Of a DNA stretch of 64,000 nt, positions 1-8,113 are shown piece after piece. The position numbers and the translations under genes were made by a program. The stretch spans positions 24,555 through 88,554 of the forward strand of contig JAOASD010000002.1 of assembly GCA_025210265.1 (NCBI GenBank), read 5' to 3'. This DNA is from Pelagimonas sp. GTDB taxonomy: Bacteria; Pseudomonadota; Alphaproteobacteria; Rhodobacterales; Rhodobacteraceae. The notes beneath the pieces are model-generated. The model was not told the origin of the DNA and did not search any database. It saw only the letters and a list, made by a program, of their open reading frames with translations. Position 1 is the stretch's first letter. Each line of letters opens with the position of its first letter.

Positions 1-1
1 C

Positions 2-799
2 GGCGCGGGCTTTATCTTTGTGCCCTATGCCGGGCGCATCAAGGCTGCGGGCAACACGCCCGAAGCGATCCGCCGCGTGATCACCCGCAAGCTCGAAGAT
101 CAGACACCCGATCCGCAGGTGCAGGTGCGCCGTATTGCCGGGGACGGGTCCACCGTGTCGCTGGTGGGCTCGGTCGGCGGTCAGGGGGTTTATGCGATTG
201 AACGCCCGACGCGCACCCTTTCCTCGATGCTGGCCCGCGCGGGTGGCATCACCATCGAACCGGAAATCGCGCAGGTCAAAGTGCTGCGCGGCAGCCGGAC
301 CGAAACCATCTGGTTCCAGGATCTGTATAAACACCCGGAATTTGACATCGCCCTGCGCGGCGGGGATCGCATTCTGGTCGAAGAAGACACCCGCGCCTTT
401 ACAGCGCTGGGTGCCACCGGCGCGCAGGCCCGCGTGCCGTTCGAAAGCCAGACCCTCAGCGCGGTCGAAGCCATCGCCCAGGTGGGCGGGCTGCTTAGTG
501 CCAGCGCCGACCCGACCGGGGTGTTTGTGTTCCGCAACGAACCGGCGGCGATTGCCAATCAGGTACTGGCCCGCACCGATCTGGTTGGCGCACAGCGCAT
601 GGTCTACGTGCTGGACCTGACCCAACCCAATGGCATGTTCCGGGCCCGCGATTTTGTGATCCGCGATCAGGACACACTGTATGTGACCGAAGCGCCCTTC
701 ACCCAGTGGGACAAGACGATTGCCGCTCTGACCGGCTCGCTTGGCGCGGTCAGCACCCTGTCGACCGCCGCGACGACGCTGGGCGGTTCCGGGGGCTGA
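2..799 (+). CDS. Polysaccharide export protein (Wza/KpsD-type), 5' end outside window
   Basis: The frame is open to the left edge, so the gene begins before the window and its signal peptide is not seen. About 265 residues are visible. They start inside a polysaccharide biosynthesis/export domain (VPYAGRIKAAGNTPEAIRR) and continue through SLBB-like segments (VSLVGSVGGQGVY, then SSMLARAGG, then LSAVEAIAQVGGL), the architecture of periplasmic/outer-membrane auxiliary proteins that carry capsule or exopolysaccharide out of the cell. It ends 11 bp before kpsC on the same strand, which supports a capsule role. The family call is good; Wza-like versus KpsD-like cannot be settled without the N-terminus. 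Confidence 0.85.
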   Translation, partial: GAGFIFVPYAGRIKAAGNTPEAIRRVITRKLEDQTPDPQVQVRRIAGDGSTVSLVGSVGGQGVYAIERPTRTLSSMLARAGGITIEPEIAQVKVLRGSRTETIWFQDLYKHPEFDIALRGGDRILVEEDTRAFTALGATGAQARVPFESQTLSAVEAIAQVGGLLSASADPTGVFVFRNEPAAIANQVLARTDLVGAQRMVYVLDLTQPNGMFRARDFVIRDQDTLYVTEAPFTQWDKTIAALTGSLGAVSTLSTAATTLGGSGG

Positions 800-810
800 G
801 GCCCTTGGGC

Positions 811-2841
811 ATGAACAACGATCAGGTCGCCGGGGATCCGCATCCCCGGCGTCTTTTTGTCTATACTGCCGGTTTTTTGCGGCAAAAGCGGCTGCGGCGG
901 ATCCTGCAGCTGTCTGGCTATCAGCTGCGGCTGGGGCGGCCTGGGCCTCAGGATCTGGTTGGCGTCTGGGGCCAATCCCCCTATGCCCATCGCGGCGAAG
1001 CCATGGCCAAACGCAGTGGCGCGGGGCTGGTGCGGATCGAAGATGCCTTTCTGCGTTCGCTCTTTCCCGGTCGCAGCGGGGAACCGCCGCTGGGCCTGTT
1101 GATCGACCATAGCGGCGTGCATTTTGACGGGCGTGCGCCCTCTGATCTGGAAACTCTGCTGCAGACCCACCCACTGGATGACAGCGCCCTGCTGGCACGG
1201 GCGCGCGGTGCCATGGGCCGCATGGCCGAACATCACCTAAGCAAATATAGCGCCACCGATCCCGACGCCCCCCTGCCCGATCCAGGCTATGTTCTGGTGG
1301 TGGATCAGACACGCGGCGATGCCGCAGTCACGGCCTCTGGCGCGGATCGTAACAGGTTTCTGGAGATGCTGTTCATCGCGCGCGAAGAACACCCCGCCGC
1401 GCGCATCGTCATTCGCAGCCATCCCGAAACCGCGCAGGGCCTGCGCCCCGGCCACCTGCAGGCCAAAGACTGCGGCCCGCATACCACGTTTTATGACGGA
1501 CCCGCCTCGCCCCGCGCGCTGCTGGAAAACGCGGTCGCGGTCTATACCGTGTCCTCCCAGATGGGGTTCGAGGCAATCCTGACCGGACATCGCCCCCGCG
1601 TCTTTGGCCAGCCGTTTTATGCGGGCTGGGATCTCAGCGATGATGAAATGCCCATCTATCGCCGGCAACGCCGCCTGACCTCTGCTCAGTTGTTTGCCGG
1701 GGCGATGATGCTCTATCCGAAATGGTATGATCCCTGCTTTGACCGGCTGTGCGAGATCGAGGATCTGCTTGGCAATCTTGAGGCCCAGACCCGCGCATGG
1801 CGCGAAGACCGGCACGGTTGGATCGCCAGCGGAATGCGCCTGTGGAAAAGGTCTCATCTGCAAAATTTTTATGGATCTTACAAAGCCTTACAGTTCGAAG
1901 ATAAACCAGACATACCCACGCCAGCCCCCCCAGAGAACGGACCAAACCGCATGGTTTGGGCAAACAAAGCCAGCGCCCCACAGATCACGCGCATCGAAGA
2001 CGGCTTTCTGCGCTCCCGTGGGCTTGGTGCTGAACTGACCCCACCGCTGTCTCTGGTGAGTGATCCGCTGGGTATCTATTATGACCCGACCCGGCCTTCT
2101 GCGTTGGAAACGATGATCGCACGGCGCGCGCAACACATGCCAGCTACACAAATCCGACGTATCGAGCGCATTATTCACCTCATAACCACAAATAAATTAT
2201 CCAAATACAATCTTTCCGGCGATCTGCCCGACCTCCCCACTGGCAAACACAAGATTCTGGTCCCCGGACAGGTCGAAGACGATGCCTCGATCCTGACAGG
2301 CAGCCCGGATATTCAGTCAAACGAAACGCTGCTGGCGCGCACAAGGGACGCCAATCCCGATGCGCTGATCATATGGAAACCACACCCGGATGTTGCTGCC
2401 GGTCTGCGGCAAGGCCACGTACAACACCCTGAAAAATATGCAGATATATCCCTGACCGAGACAGCGATTGCGCCCTTGCTGGACCAGGTTGATGCTGTCT
2501 GGACCCTAACCTCTCTGACAGGGTTCGAAGCCCTGCTGCGCCGCAAACAGGTCACGGTATTCGGGGCTCCCTTTTATTCGGGCTGGGGCCTGACCCGTGA
2601 CCTTGGCCCCGTCCCCGCACGCAGAATGCAAGGCCCCCGCCCATCTATCGAGGCCCTCGCCTACGCAACCCTCATCGACTATCCACGTTATCGCGACCCG
2701 ATCAGCGGACAGCCGTGCAGCGTCGAAACAATCATCGAAAGATTGCACAAAAACGATATACCGCCTCCCGGCGCATTTAACCGTATCCTGTCAAAAATAC
2801 AGGGGCGCTTTGCCAGCCACGCATCGCTTTGGCGTGGCTGA
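811..2841 (+). CDS. kpsC: Capsule polysaccharide biosynthesis protein KpsC (two-domain beta-Kdo transferase)
   Basis: A 676-residue protein with two tandem copies of the capsule-synthesis domain. The same motifs recur in each half: LVRIEDAFLRS / ITRIEDGFLRSRG, HHLSKYS / NKLSKYN, TVSSQMGFEAIL / TLTSLTGFEALL and FGQPFYAGWDLS / FGAPFYSGWGLT. KpsC adds the first Kdo residues of the conserved linker on the lipid anchor of ABC-transporter capsules, at the inner membrane. The ATG at 811 is chosen because it follows the upstream stop by 11 bp and begins MNNDQ; an in-frame start at 706 would overlap the export gene by almost 100 bp. Base and codon use become visibly more AT-rich from about 1855, at the domain boundary. 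Confidence 0.9.
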   Translation: MNNDQVAGDPHPRRLFVYTAGFLRQKRLRRILQLSGYQLRLGRPGPQDLVGVWGQSPYAHRGEAMAKRSGAGLVRIEDAFLRSLFPGRSGEPPLGLLIDHSGVHFDGRAPSDLETLLQTHPLDDSALLARARGAMGRMAEHHLSKYSATDPDAPLPDPGYVLVVDQTRGDAAVTASGADRNRFLEMLFIAREEHPAARIVIRSHPETAQGLRPGHLQAKDCGPHTTFYDGPASPRALLENAVAVYTVSSQMGFEAILTGHRPRVFGQPFYAGWDLSDDEMPIYRRQRRLTSAQLFAGAMMLYPKWYDPCFDRLCEIEDLLGNLEAQTRAWREDRHGWIASGMRLWKRSHLQNFYGSYKALQFEDKPDIPTPAPPENGPNRMVWANKASAPQITRIEDGFLRSRGLGAELTPPLSLVSDPLGIYYDPTRPSALETMIARRAQHMPATQIRRIERIIHLITTNKLSKYNLSGDLPDLPTGKHKILVPGQVEDDASILTGSPDIQSNETLLARTRDANPDALIIWKPHPDVAAGLRQGHVQHPEKYADISLTETAIAPLLDQVDAVWTLTSLTGFEALLRRKQVTVFGAPFYSGWGLTRDLGPVPARRMQGPRPSIEALAYATLIDYPRYRDPISGQPCSVETIIERLHKNDIPPPGAFNRILSKIQGRFASHASLWRG

Positions 2842-2852
2842 CGCCGGGTGCG

Positions 2853-2876
2853 CAAAACTTCATGTAATACATGAAG
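2853..2876 (-). terminator. Intrinsic terminator downstream of ribD
   Basis: An 8-bp perfect stem (CTTCATGT / ACATGAAG, loop AAT) at 2858-2876, read on the minus strand, is followed by GTTTT. It lies just after the ribD stop and between the convergent kpsC and ribD genes. The T tract is short. Confidence 0.55.
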
Positions 2877-2898
2877 CTCTCAGCCCAAAAATCTGAGA

Positions 2899-3999
2899 TT
2901 AAACAGATGTCTTTCGCCGCCAGATATGTCGAATATCCCCAGCTTCAGAGCGAACATCGACCAATTCAAAGCGCGGAGCGTCGCCCAACCTGGCAATTCC
3001 AAGCGCGCCCAGCCCAGGATAGCCTTCAGCACCCAAAGCCAATCCCGCCGTGAAAACTTGCACTTCATCAACAAGTTCGGCCATTAACAAAGACGCCGCC
3101 AGCTGCCCGCCACCTTCGCAGAAAACGCGTGTCAGCCCGGCCGCCCCCAACGCCTGCAGAACGGATCCAGGGTCGACACGCCCATCACGCAGCTGGCAGG
3201 GCATCAATGTTGCGCCCAGGCCAGCCCAGGCTTCGCGCAGGTCGGGATTGGCATCCGGGCCATGCGCGATCCAGACCGGCACCTCTTGCGCGGTCCGCGC
3301 CAGTTGCCCCATCAAAGGCAGGTCCAGAAAGCGCGACACGACCACCCGCACTGGCTGCCGTGTTTCGCCAAAACCGCGTACCGTCAGCGCCGGGTCATCC
3401 GCCCGCGCAGTGCCCCCACCGACCATCACAGCGTCATGGCTGTGGCGCAGCGCATGAACGGCTTTGCGGGCCCCCGGCCCCGTGATCCACTGGCTTTCCC
3501 CGGACGCGGTCGCAATACGCCCGTCCAGGCTCAGCGCCAGCTTGAGCGTCACCCAGGGACGCCCCTGAGCTTCGCGCAGGAAAAAGCCCGCGAGATCGTG
3601 CAGCGCCTCTTCGGCCAGAACGCCGGTTGTCACCTCAATCCCGGCGGCCCGGAGCATATCAAACCCACGACCATCCACGCGCGGATCGCTATCGCGCACC
3701 GCAGCAACGACACGCGCGACCCCCGCATCTATCAGCGCCTGCGCACAAGGCGGGGTCTGGCCAAAATGAGAGCAAGGCTCGAGCGTCACATAGGCGGTTG
3801 CGCCACGCGCATGATTGCCAGCCATCGCCAGCGCCTGCGGTTCGGCATGGGGACGACCACCCGCATGGGTTGCACCCCGACCGACCACGCGCCCCTCTTT
3901 GACGATGACGCAGCCCACCGCAGGGTTGGGCCAAGATTTGCCCATACCCCGACGACCCATGGCAAGCGCATGGGCCATATGCTTTTCATCAGTAGTCAC
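2899..3999 (-). CDS. ribD: Bifunctional riboflavin biosynthesis deaminase/reductase RibD
   Basis: A 366-residue, full-length RibD that carries out two consecutive steps of riboflavin synthesis: deamination of the pyrimidine ring, then NADPH reduction of the ribosyl side chain. The N-terminal deaminase has the zinc motif HAE at residues 51-53 with C76 and C85 ([13 protein letters not shown]). The C-terminal reductase begins near residue 145 ([17 protein letters not shown]) and contains [13 protein letters not shown] and [11 protein letters not shown]. The start is a GTG overlapping the nrdR stop (GTGA), indicating translational coupling; an ATG seven codons downstream is the alternative. nrdR followed by ribD is a common alphaproteobacterial order. 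Confidence 0.95.
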   Translation of the reverse strand: MTTDEKHMAHALAMGRRGMGKSWPNPAVGCVIVKEGRVVGRGATHAGGRPHAEPQALAMAGNHARGATAYVTLEPCSHFGQTPPCAQALIDAGVARVVAAVRDSDPRVDGRGFDMLRAAGIEVTTGVLAEEALHDLAGFFLREAQGRPWVTLKLALSLDGRIATASGESQWITGPGARKAVHALRHSHDAVMVGGGTARADDPALTVRGFGETRQPVRVVVSRFLDLPLMGQLARTAQEVPVWIAHGPDANPDLREAWAGLGATLMPCQLRDGRVDPGSVLQALGAAGLTRVFCEGGGQLAASLLMAELVDEVQVFTAGLALGAEGYPGLGALGIARLGDAPRFELVDVRSEAGDIRHIWRRKTSV

Positions 4000-4472
4000 T
4001 GGTCTTTGGGCGTAGCTTGCGCGTCGGGGCGCAGCTCCGAGACAAATTTGTCGAAATCATCCGCCGCCTGGAAGTTTTTGTAAACGCTGGCAAAACGCAC
4101 ATAGGCGACCGTATCTATCCGCGCCAGTGTCTCCATCACGATTTCACCGATCTGATGCGATGAAATGTCGGTCTCGCCCATGCTTTCCAGACGCCGCACG
4201 ATGCCAGAAATCATCTGATCAATACGATCCGGTTCAATCGGACGCTTTTGCAGCGCGATACGGATCGAGCGTTCCAGCTTGTCCCGGTCAAAATCTTCGC
4301 GACGACCATTGGACTTGATCACCACAAGATCGCGCAGCTGTACACGCTCATAGGTTGTGAAACGCCCACCACAGGCCGGGCAAAACCGGCGACGGCGAAT
4401 GGCGACGTGATCCTCGGCTGGCCGGGAATCCTTTACTTGTGTGTCAATATTTCCGCAAAACGGGCAGCGCAT
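3996..4472 (-). CDS. nrdR: Transcriptional repressor NrdR
   Basis: A 158-residue nucleotide-sensing repressor of ribonucleotide reductase genes. The zinc ribbon uses C3, C6, C31 and C34 (MRCPFCG, then [10 protein letters not shown]). It is followed by an ATP-cone domain ([20 protein letters not shown]) that binds ATP/dATP. MRCPFCG is the near-invariant family start, so the ATG at 4472 is preferred over an upstream in-frame start at 4532. The gene overlaps ribD by 3 bp. A consensus DnaA box lies about 60 bp upstream of the start. No NrdR box was seen nearby, so its targets are elsewhere. Confidence 0.96.
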   Translation of the reverse strand: MRCPFCGNIDTQVKDSRPAEDHVAIRRRRFCPACGGRFTTYERVQLRDLVVIKSNGRREDFDRDKLERSIRIALQKRPIEPDRIDQMISGIVRRLESMGETDISSHQIGEIVMETLARIDTVAYVRFASVYKNFQAADDFDKFVSELRPDAQATPKDQ

Positions 4473-4532
4473 CTGGCCGGTCCCCTCGTTCTTTTTCTGC
4501 TCTTTATGCCTGAATGCGGGGTTGGCCCCCAC

Positions 4533-4541
4533 TTATCCACA
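4533..4541. promoter_or_regulatory. Consensus DnaA box upstream of nrdR
   Basis: TTATCCACA, a perfect match to the classical DnaA 9-mer, lies in the intergenic space between yjbQ and nrdR, 61-69 bp upstream of the nrdR ATG. The match is seen directly; binding is inference. About half a perfect match is expected by chance in a window of this size on both strands, so the location is the main support. Confidence 0.4.
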
Positions 4542-4631
4542 GCCACTATAGGCCCTTGGCTAAGTTTTGGGTAGAGGGGAAATGCAGCCGCTAGATGATG
4601 GGGCAGCACATAAGCGAATCTGGGGACAAGT

Positions 4632-5039
4632 TCAGGCCAGATGGGCCACAATCTGGCGCTGATGCGGCGCGTTGCGATGTTCAAACAGGTAGATCCCCTG
4701 CCATGTCCCCAACAGCAGCTGACCATTGCTGACAGGAATGCTCAGACTGACCGGCAGCATCGCGGATTTGATATGCGCGGGCATGTCATCCGGCCCCTCA
4801 TACGTGTGTGTCAGATAGGACATGCAGGGGGCGGATGTGGGTGGCACAAGGCGGTGAAAAAACGCCTGCAGGTCGGTCTGCACCTCGGGATCCGCGTTTT
4901 CCTGGATCAGCAATGACGCAGATGTATGCTGTATAAAAAGGGTCAGCAGGCCGTTGCCCGTGACCCAATCTGCGACCTCACGCGTAAATTCATACAGGCC
5001 GGGCCCGTTTGTAGCGATATGGAACCGGGTCTGGCGCAT
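4632..5039 (-). CDS. YjbQ family protein (UPF0047)
   Basis: A 135-residue single-domain protein of the YjbQ/UPF0047 family, recognised by LFIQHTSASLLIQENADPEV, MPAHIKSAMLPVSLSIPV and GTWQGIYLFEHR. Members have weak thiamine-phosphate synthase activity when overexpressed, but the physiological role is unclear. The conserved histidines in HTSA, HIK and FEHR fit a metal site. It sits between nrdR and a small unknown gene, all on the minus strand, with no contextual hint of a thiamine pathway. Confidence 0.9.
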   Translation of the reverse strand: MRQTRFHIATNGPGLYEFTREVADWVTGNGLLTLFIQHTSASLLIQENADPEVQTDLQAFFHRLVPPTSAPCMSYLTHTYEGPDDMPAHIKSAMLPVSLSIPVSNGQLLLGTWQGIYLFEHRNAPHQRQIVAHLA

Positions 5040-5048
5040 CGGGGTGCC

Positions 5049-5300
5049 TTAACCCTGGTCGTCACTGACCGACTGCGGCGCGGTAAAGCTGTAACCCTCT
5101 TTTTCCAGCGCCTTGACCGCGCGCATCCCGGCCTTGGTCGCCATGCTGCGCGCCTCTGCCCAGGCGCGGTTGAGGTCTTCTTTGCTGGCCTGAGGATAGG
5201 TCGCCTTGAACTCCGCCCGCCAAATGGTGCGGCCAATGGTGCGCGCCATGCGGCGGCGGATTTTCTGGTCTTCGCTCAGCGGAGTTTTCGCGTCGGTCAT
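5049..5300 (-). CDS. Small hypothetical basic/helical protein
   Basis: 83 residues, mostly charged helix (DQKIRRRMARTIGRTIWRAEF, then NRAWAEARSMATKAGMRAVKALEK), with no signal peptide or membrane segment. It ends 9 bp before yjbQ, so the two are probably co-transcribed. Codon use matches the neighbours and the frame is clean, which supports a real gene. I do not recognise a functional family; it resembles small conserved proteins of unknown function in Rhodobacterales. Confidence 0.65.
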   Translation of the reverse strand: MTDAKTPLSEDQKIRRRMARTIGRTIWRAEFKATYPQASKEDLNRAWAEARSMATKAGMRAVKALEKEGYSFTAPQSVSDDQG

Positions 5301-5408
5301 AGGTACGATCCGGTCAGGTTAAGCAGTCACAGGAATACCCCGGATGCATAGCAAAATCCGCAGATGATCCTAGCCCCTGACCGTTAATTCCAGACAAATT
5401 TCGCCGGA

Positions 5409-5642
5409 CTATTCCGGTTTTTTCCGCGCGATTGTCAGCTTTAGCACCAATAGGCCCCAAGGCAGGCCGTGAAACGCCATGTCGAACATGTCCACCGGGC
5501 GGGTTAGGTCGCCGGCCACAAGCATTTTGAGTTTTTCCCAAATATGCGGTTCGGGGACAAAAGGCGCGAGCCCAAGCGTGGCGCATAAAAGCACCAGAAC
5601 CATAACATCCAAACGATCCAGAAACGCGCGCAATAAGGTCAC
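5409..5642 (-). CDS. Small membrane protein
   Basis: 77 residues with an N-terminal hydrophobic segment (VMVLVLLCATLGLAPFVP, residues 13-30) and a second weaker one near residues 58-70 (LPWGLLVLKLTI), ending in a basic tail. Similar small proteins in this order are often labelled 'RND transporter' in databases, although they are far too short to be a pump. It begins 6 bp after the HlyU-family gene, suggesting one transcript with it and rpoD. Function unknown. Confidence 0.65.
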   Translation of the reverse strand: MTLLRAFLDRLDVMVLVLLCATLGLAPFVPEPHIWEKLKMLVAGDLTRPVDMFDMAFHGLPWGLLVLKLTIARKKPE

Positions 5643-5648
5643 ATACCG

Positions 5649-5924
5649 TCAGCGAAAAATCCGCTCTCCCTGCATGTCGATCATCTGACGCGCTTTGCGC
5701 AGCGCAGCATCAATCGCCTGATCACGGTCGCGGATCACATCCGCACGGATCAGATGATGCACCTTCGCCTCGCCATTGATCTCTTTTTCGATCCGGGCGG
5801 CCAGACGGAACTGACCATCCTCGGGCACCGGATCGGGGAAGATCAAAAACCCCTTATACTCAATAGGTTCAGCGGCAGGGGATTTGGCACCCCCGCCGCC
5901 AAACAGTTTCTTAAACAGCGACAT
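5649..5924 (-). CDS. HlyU family protein
   Basis: 91 residues: MSLFKKLFGGGG, a short linker, then a compact HlyU-type domain (EPIEYKGFLIFPDPVPEDGQFRLAARI, with HHLIRADVIRDRDQAI further on). Database labels call this family a transcriptional activator after Vibrio HlyU, but this PF10115-type family has no recognisable HTH, so a DNA-binding role is doubtful. It begins only 3 bp after the rpoD stop, so it is very likely co-transcribed with the housekeeping sigma factor. Confidence 0.8.
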   Translation of the reverse strand: MSLFKKLFGGGGAKSPAAEPIEYKGFLIFPDPVPEDGQFRLAARIEKEINGEAKVHHLIRADVIRDRDQAIDAALRKARQMIDMQGERIFR

Positions 5925-5927
5925 CGC

Positions 5928-7913
5928 TTACTGATCCAGGAAGCTGCGCAGCTTGCGCGAGCGCGACGGATGCTTGAGCTTGCGCAGGGCTTTGGCTTCG
6001 ATCTGACGGATCCGTTCGCGGGTCACGCTGAACTGCTGACCGACCTCTTCCAGCGTGTGGTCGGTGTTCATGCCAATGCCAAAACGCATCCGCAGCACGC
6101 GCTCTTCGCGCGGGGTCAGCGACGACAGCACGCGGGTCGTGGTTTCCTTCAGGTTTTCCTGAATGGCGGAATCCAGCGGCAGGACCGCGTTCTTGTCCTC
6201 GATGAAATCGCCCAGCTGGCTGTCTTCCTCGTCGCCAATCGGCGTTTCAAGGCTGATCGGCTCCTTGGCGATTTTCATCACCTTGCGGACCTTTTCCAGC
6301 GGCATCTGCAGCTTTTCTGCCAGTTCCTCCGGGGTCGGCTCGCGGCCGATCTCGTGCAGCATCTGGCGCCCGGTGCGGACCAGCTTGTTGATCGTTTCGA
6401 TCATGTGGACCGGGATACGGATGGTGCGCGCCTGATCCGCGATAGAGCGGGTGATCGCCTGACGGATCCACCAGGTCGCATAGGTCGAGAATTTATAGCC
6501 ACGGCGGTATTCGAATTTATCGACCGCCTTCATCAGACCAATGTTACCTTCCTGAATAAGATCAAGGAATTGCAGGCCGCGGTTGGTGTATTTCTTGGCG
6601 ATCGAGATCACGAGGCGCAGGTTGGCCTCGACCATCTCTTTCTTGGCCTGGCGGGCTTCTTTTTCACCCTTCTGAACCTGACCGACAATGCGGCGGAATT
6701 CGCTGATATCCAGACCGACATACTGACCAACCTGGGCCATGTCGGCGCGCAGTTCCTCGACCTTGTCGCTGCTGCGTTCGATGAACATCTGCCAGCCGCG
6801 ACCGGGCTTTTCCGACATGCGTTCCAGCCAGTTTGGGTCCAGTTCGTGGCCACGATATTCCTCGACAAATTCGCGGCGGTTGATGCGGGCCTGGTCGGCC
6901 AGCTTCACCATCGAGCTGTCGATGGACATGATGCGCCGGTTGATGCCGTAAAGCTGGTCGATCAGCGCCTCGATCCGGTTGTTGTGCAGGTGCAGTTCGT
7001 TCACCAGCTCGACGATCTCGCCGCGCAGTTTTTGATAGCGGGCCTCTTCTGCGGCGCTGAACGTGTCATCCTCGTTCAGCGTGGCCGAGATCCGGCTGTC
7101 CTGCATTTCGGCCAGCTCTTCGTAATCGCGGGCGATGTGATCCAGCGTTTCCAGCACGCGCGGTTTCAGCGCAGCTTCCATCGCGGCCAGCGACATGTTG
7201 GCCTGTTCGTCGTCATCATCATCGTCGTCTTTGGCAATCGGGTTGCCATCGGCGTCGAGCTCGGGCTGATCATCCTTGGGTTTCGCGGCCTCGACACCGG
7301 AGGTATCGACCACGGGTTCCTCGACCTCACCATCCTCGCCCATCTGGCCCGAGAAGGTGGTCTCAAGGTCGATCACATCGCGCAGCAGGATGTCTTCGTT
7401 CAGAAGTTCCTCACGCCAGATGGTGATCGCCTGGAAGGTCAGCGGGCTTTCGCACAGGCCCAGGATCATCGTGTTGCGACCGGCCTCGATCCGCTTGGCG
7501 ATGGCGATCTCGCCCTCGCGGCTCAGCAGTTCGACGCTGCCCATTTCGCGCAGATACATGCGCACAGGGTCGTCGGTGCGATCCAGTTTCTCGGTCGTAC
7601 CGCTGCCCAGCGTGATTTCGCCGGGTTTCTTGGTTTCGACCAGATCGGTCGCACCCTTGTTGTCGTCTTCTTCGCCCTCTTCGTCATCCTCGGTGACCTG
7701 GATGCCCATTTCCGAGAGCATGGACATGACGTCCTCGATCTGGTCCGAGCTGACCTGATCCGGGGGAAGCACCGCGTTCAGCTGGTCATAGGTGATGTAA
7801 CCACGTTCGCGCGCCTCGGCGATCATCTTTTTGACCGCGGCCTGGCTCATGTCGAGGCTGATTTCCTCTTCCTGATCCTGGGGCTTGGAATCGTCAGTGT
7901 CCTTGGCTGCCAT
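5928..7913 (-). CDS. rpoD: Housekeeping RNA polymerase sigma-70 factor RpoD
   Basis: 661 residues. Region 1.1 lies at about 20-75, region 1.2 at 111-145 ([20 protein letters not shown]), and a long non-conserved region with an Asp run near 235 follows. Region 2 ([20 protein letters not shown], then [17 protein letters not shown]) lies near 420-480 and region 4.2 ([20 protein letters not shown]) near 615-640. The alphaproteobacterial form has this long spacer. A good Shine-Dalgarno (AAGGAGA) precedes the ATG. The gene lies downstream of dnaG in the same orientation, as in macromolecular-synthesis operons, but 200 bp of leader with unusual repeats separates them, so rpoD probably has its own promoter. 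Confidence 0.98.
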   Translation of the reverse strand: MAAKDTDDSKPQDQEEEISLDMSQAAVKKMIAEARERGYITYDQLNAVLPPDQVSSDQIEDVMSMLSEMGIQVTEDDEEGEEDDNKGATDLVETKKPGEITLGSGTTEKLDRTDDPVRMYLREMGSVELLSREGEIAIAKRIEAGRNTMILGLCESPLTFQAITIWREELLNEDILLRDVIDLETTFSGQMGEDGEVEEPVVDTSGVEAAKPKDDQPELDADGNPIAKDDDDDDDEQANMSLAAMEAALKPRVLETLDHIARDYEELAEMQDSRISATLNEDDTFSAAEEARYQKLRGEIVELVNELHLHNNRIEALIDQLYGINRRIMSIDSSMVKLADQARINRREFVEEYRGHELDPNWLERMSEKPGRGWQMFIERSSDKVEELRADMAQVGQYVGLDISEFRRIVGQVQKGEKEARQAKKEMVEANLRLVISIAKKYTNRGLQFLDLIQEGNIGLMKAVDKFEYRRGYKFSTYATWWIRQAITRSIADQARTIRIPVHMIETINKLVRTGRQMLHEIGREPTPEELAEKLQMPLEKVRKVMKIAKEPISLETPIGDEEDSQLGDFIEDKNAVLPLDSAIQENLKETTTRVLSSLTPREERVLRMRFGIGMNTDHTLEEVGQQFSVTRERIRQIEAKALRKLKHPSRSRKLRSFLDQ

Positions 7914-7931
7914 CAGGCTCTCCTTAGCGGG

Positions 7932-7984
7932 GATTCGGGCGAAGCGATTCGGTATACCGAATCGTCGGGGGATTCGAGTGATTC
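7932..7984. promoter_or_regulatory. GATTCG repeat cluster (GANTC sites) and 20-bp palindrome in the rpoD leader
   Basis: Five GATTCG/CGAATC units lie at 7932, 7946, 7958 (inverted), 7971 and 7980, each containing a GANTC site, the CcrM methylation target in alphaproteobacteria. Two of them form the arms of a perfect 20-bp palindrome at 7945-7964 (CGATTCGGTATACCGAATCG). The cluster lies 19-71 bp upstream of the rpoD ATG, and another inverted copy lies near 8084-8089. Random expectation for GANTC in 53 bp is about 0.2. Whether it acts through methylation or as an operator for a dimeric regulator is not shown. Confidence 0.6.
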
Positions 7985-8113
7985 GCCGGGAATTCTGTGC
8001 TTTTTCTCACGACTGTTCCCTTGCCGCATCTTTCATGCAACCCAAGGGGTTAATGCTGCGTTGCGGCAAATCGAGAGAGACCCCGAATCGCCATGATTTC
8101 GATAGGTGTCGCC

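Noticed and set aside
2161..2230. Low-GC patch in kpsC as an insertion or frameshift
   Set aside because: The reading frame is uninterrupted and the motifs of the second domain are intact.
5754..8096. Long open frame of 780 codons on the plus strand opposite rpoD
   Set aside because: It is the antisense of rpoD and hlyU, rich in His/Leu/Asp as expected for a shadow frame of a GC-rich gene, with no domain.
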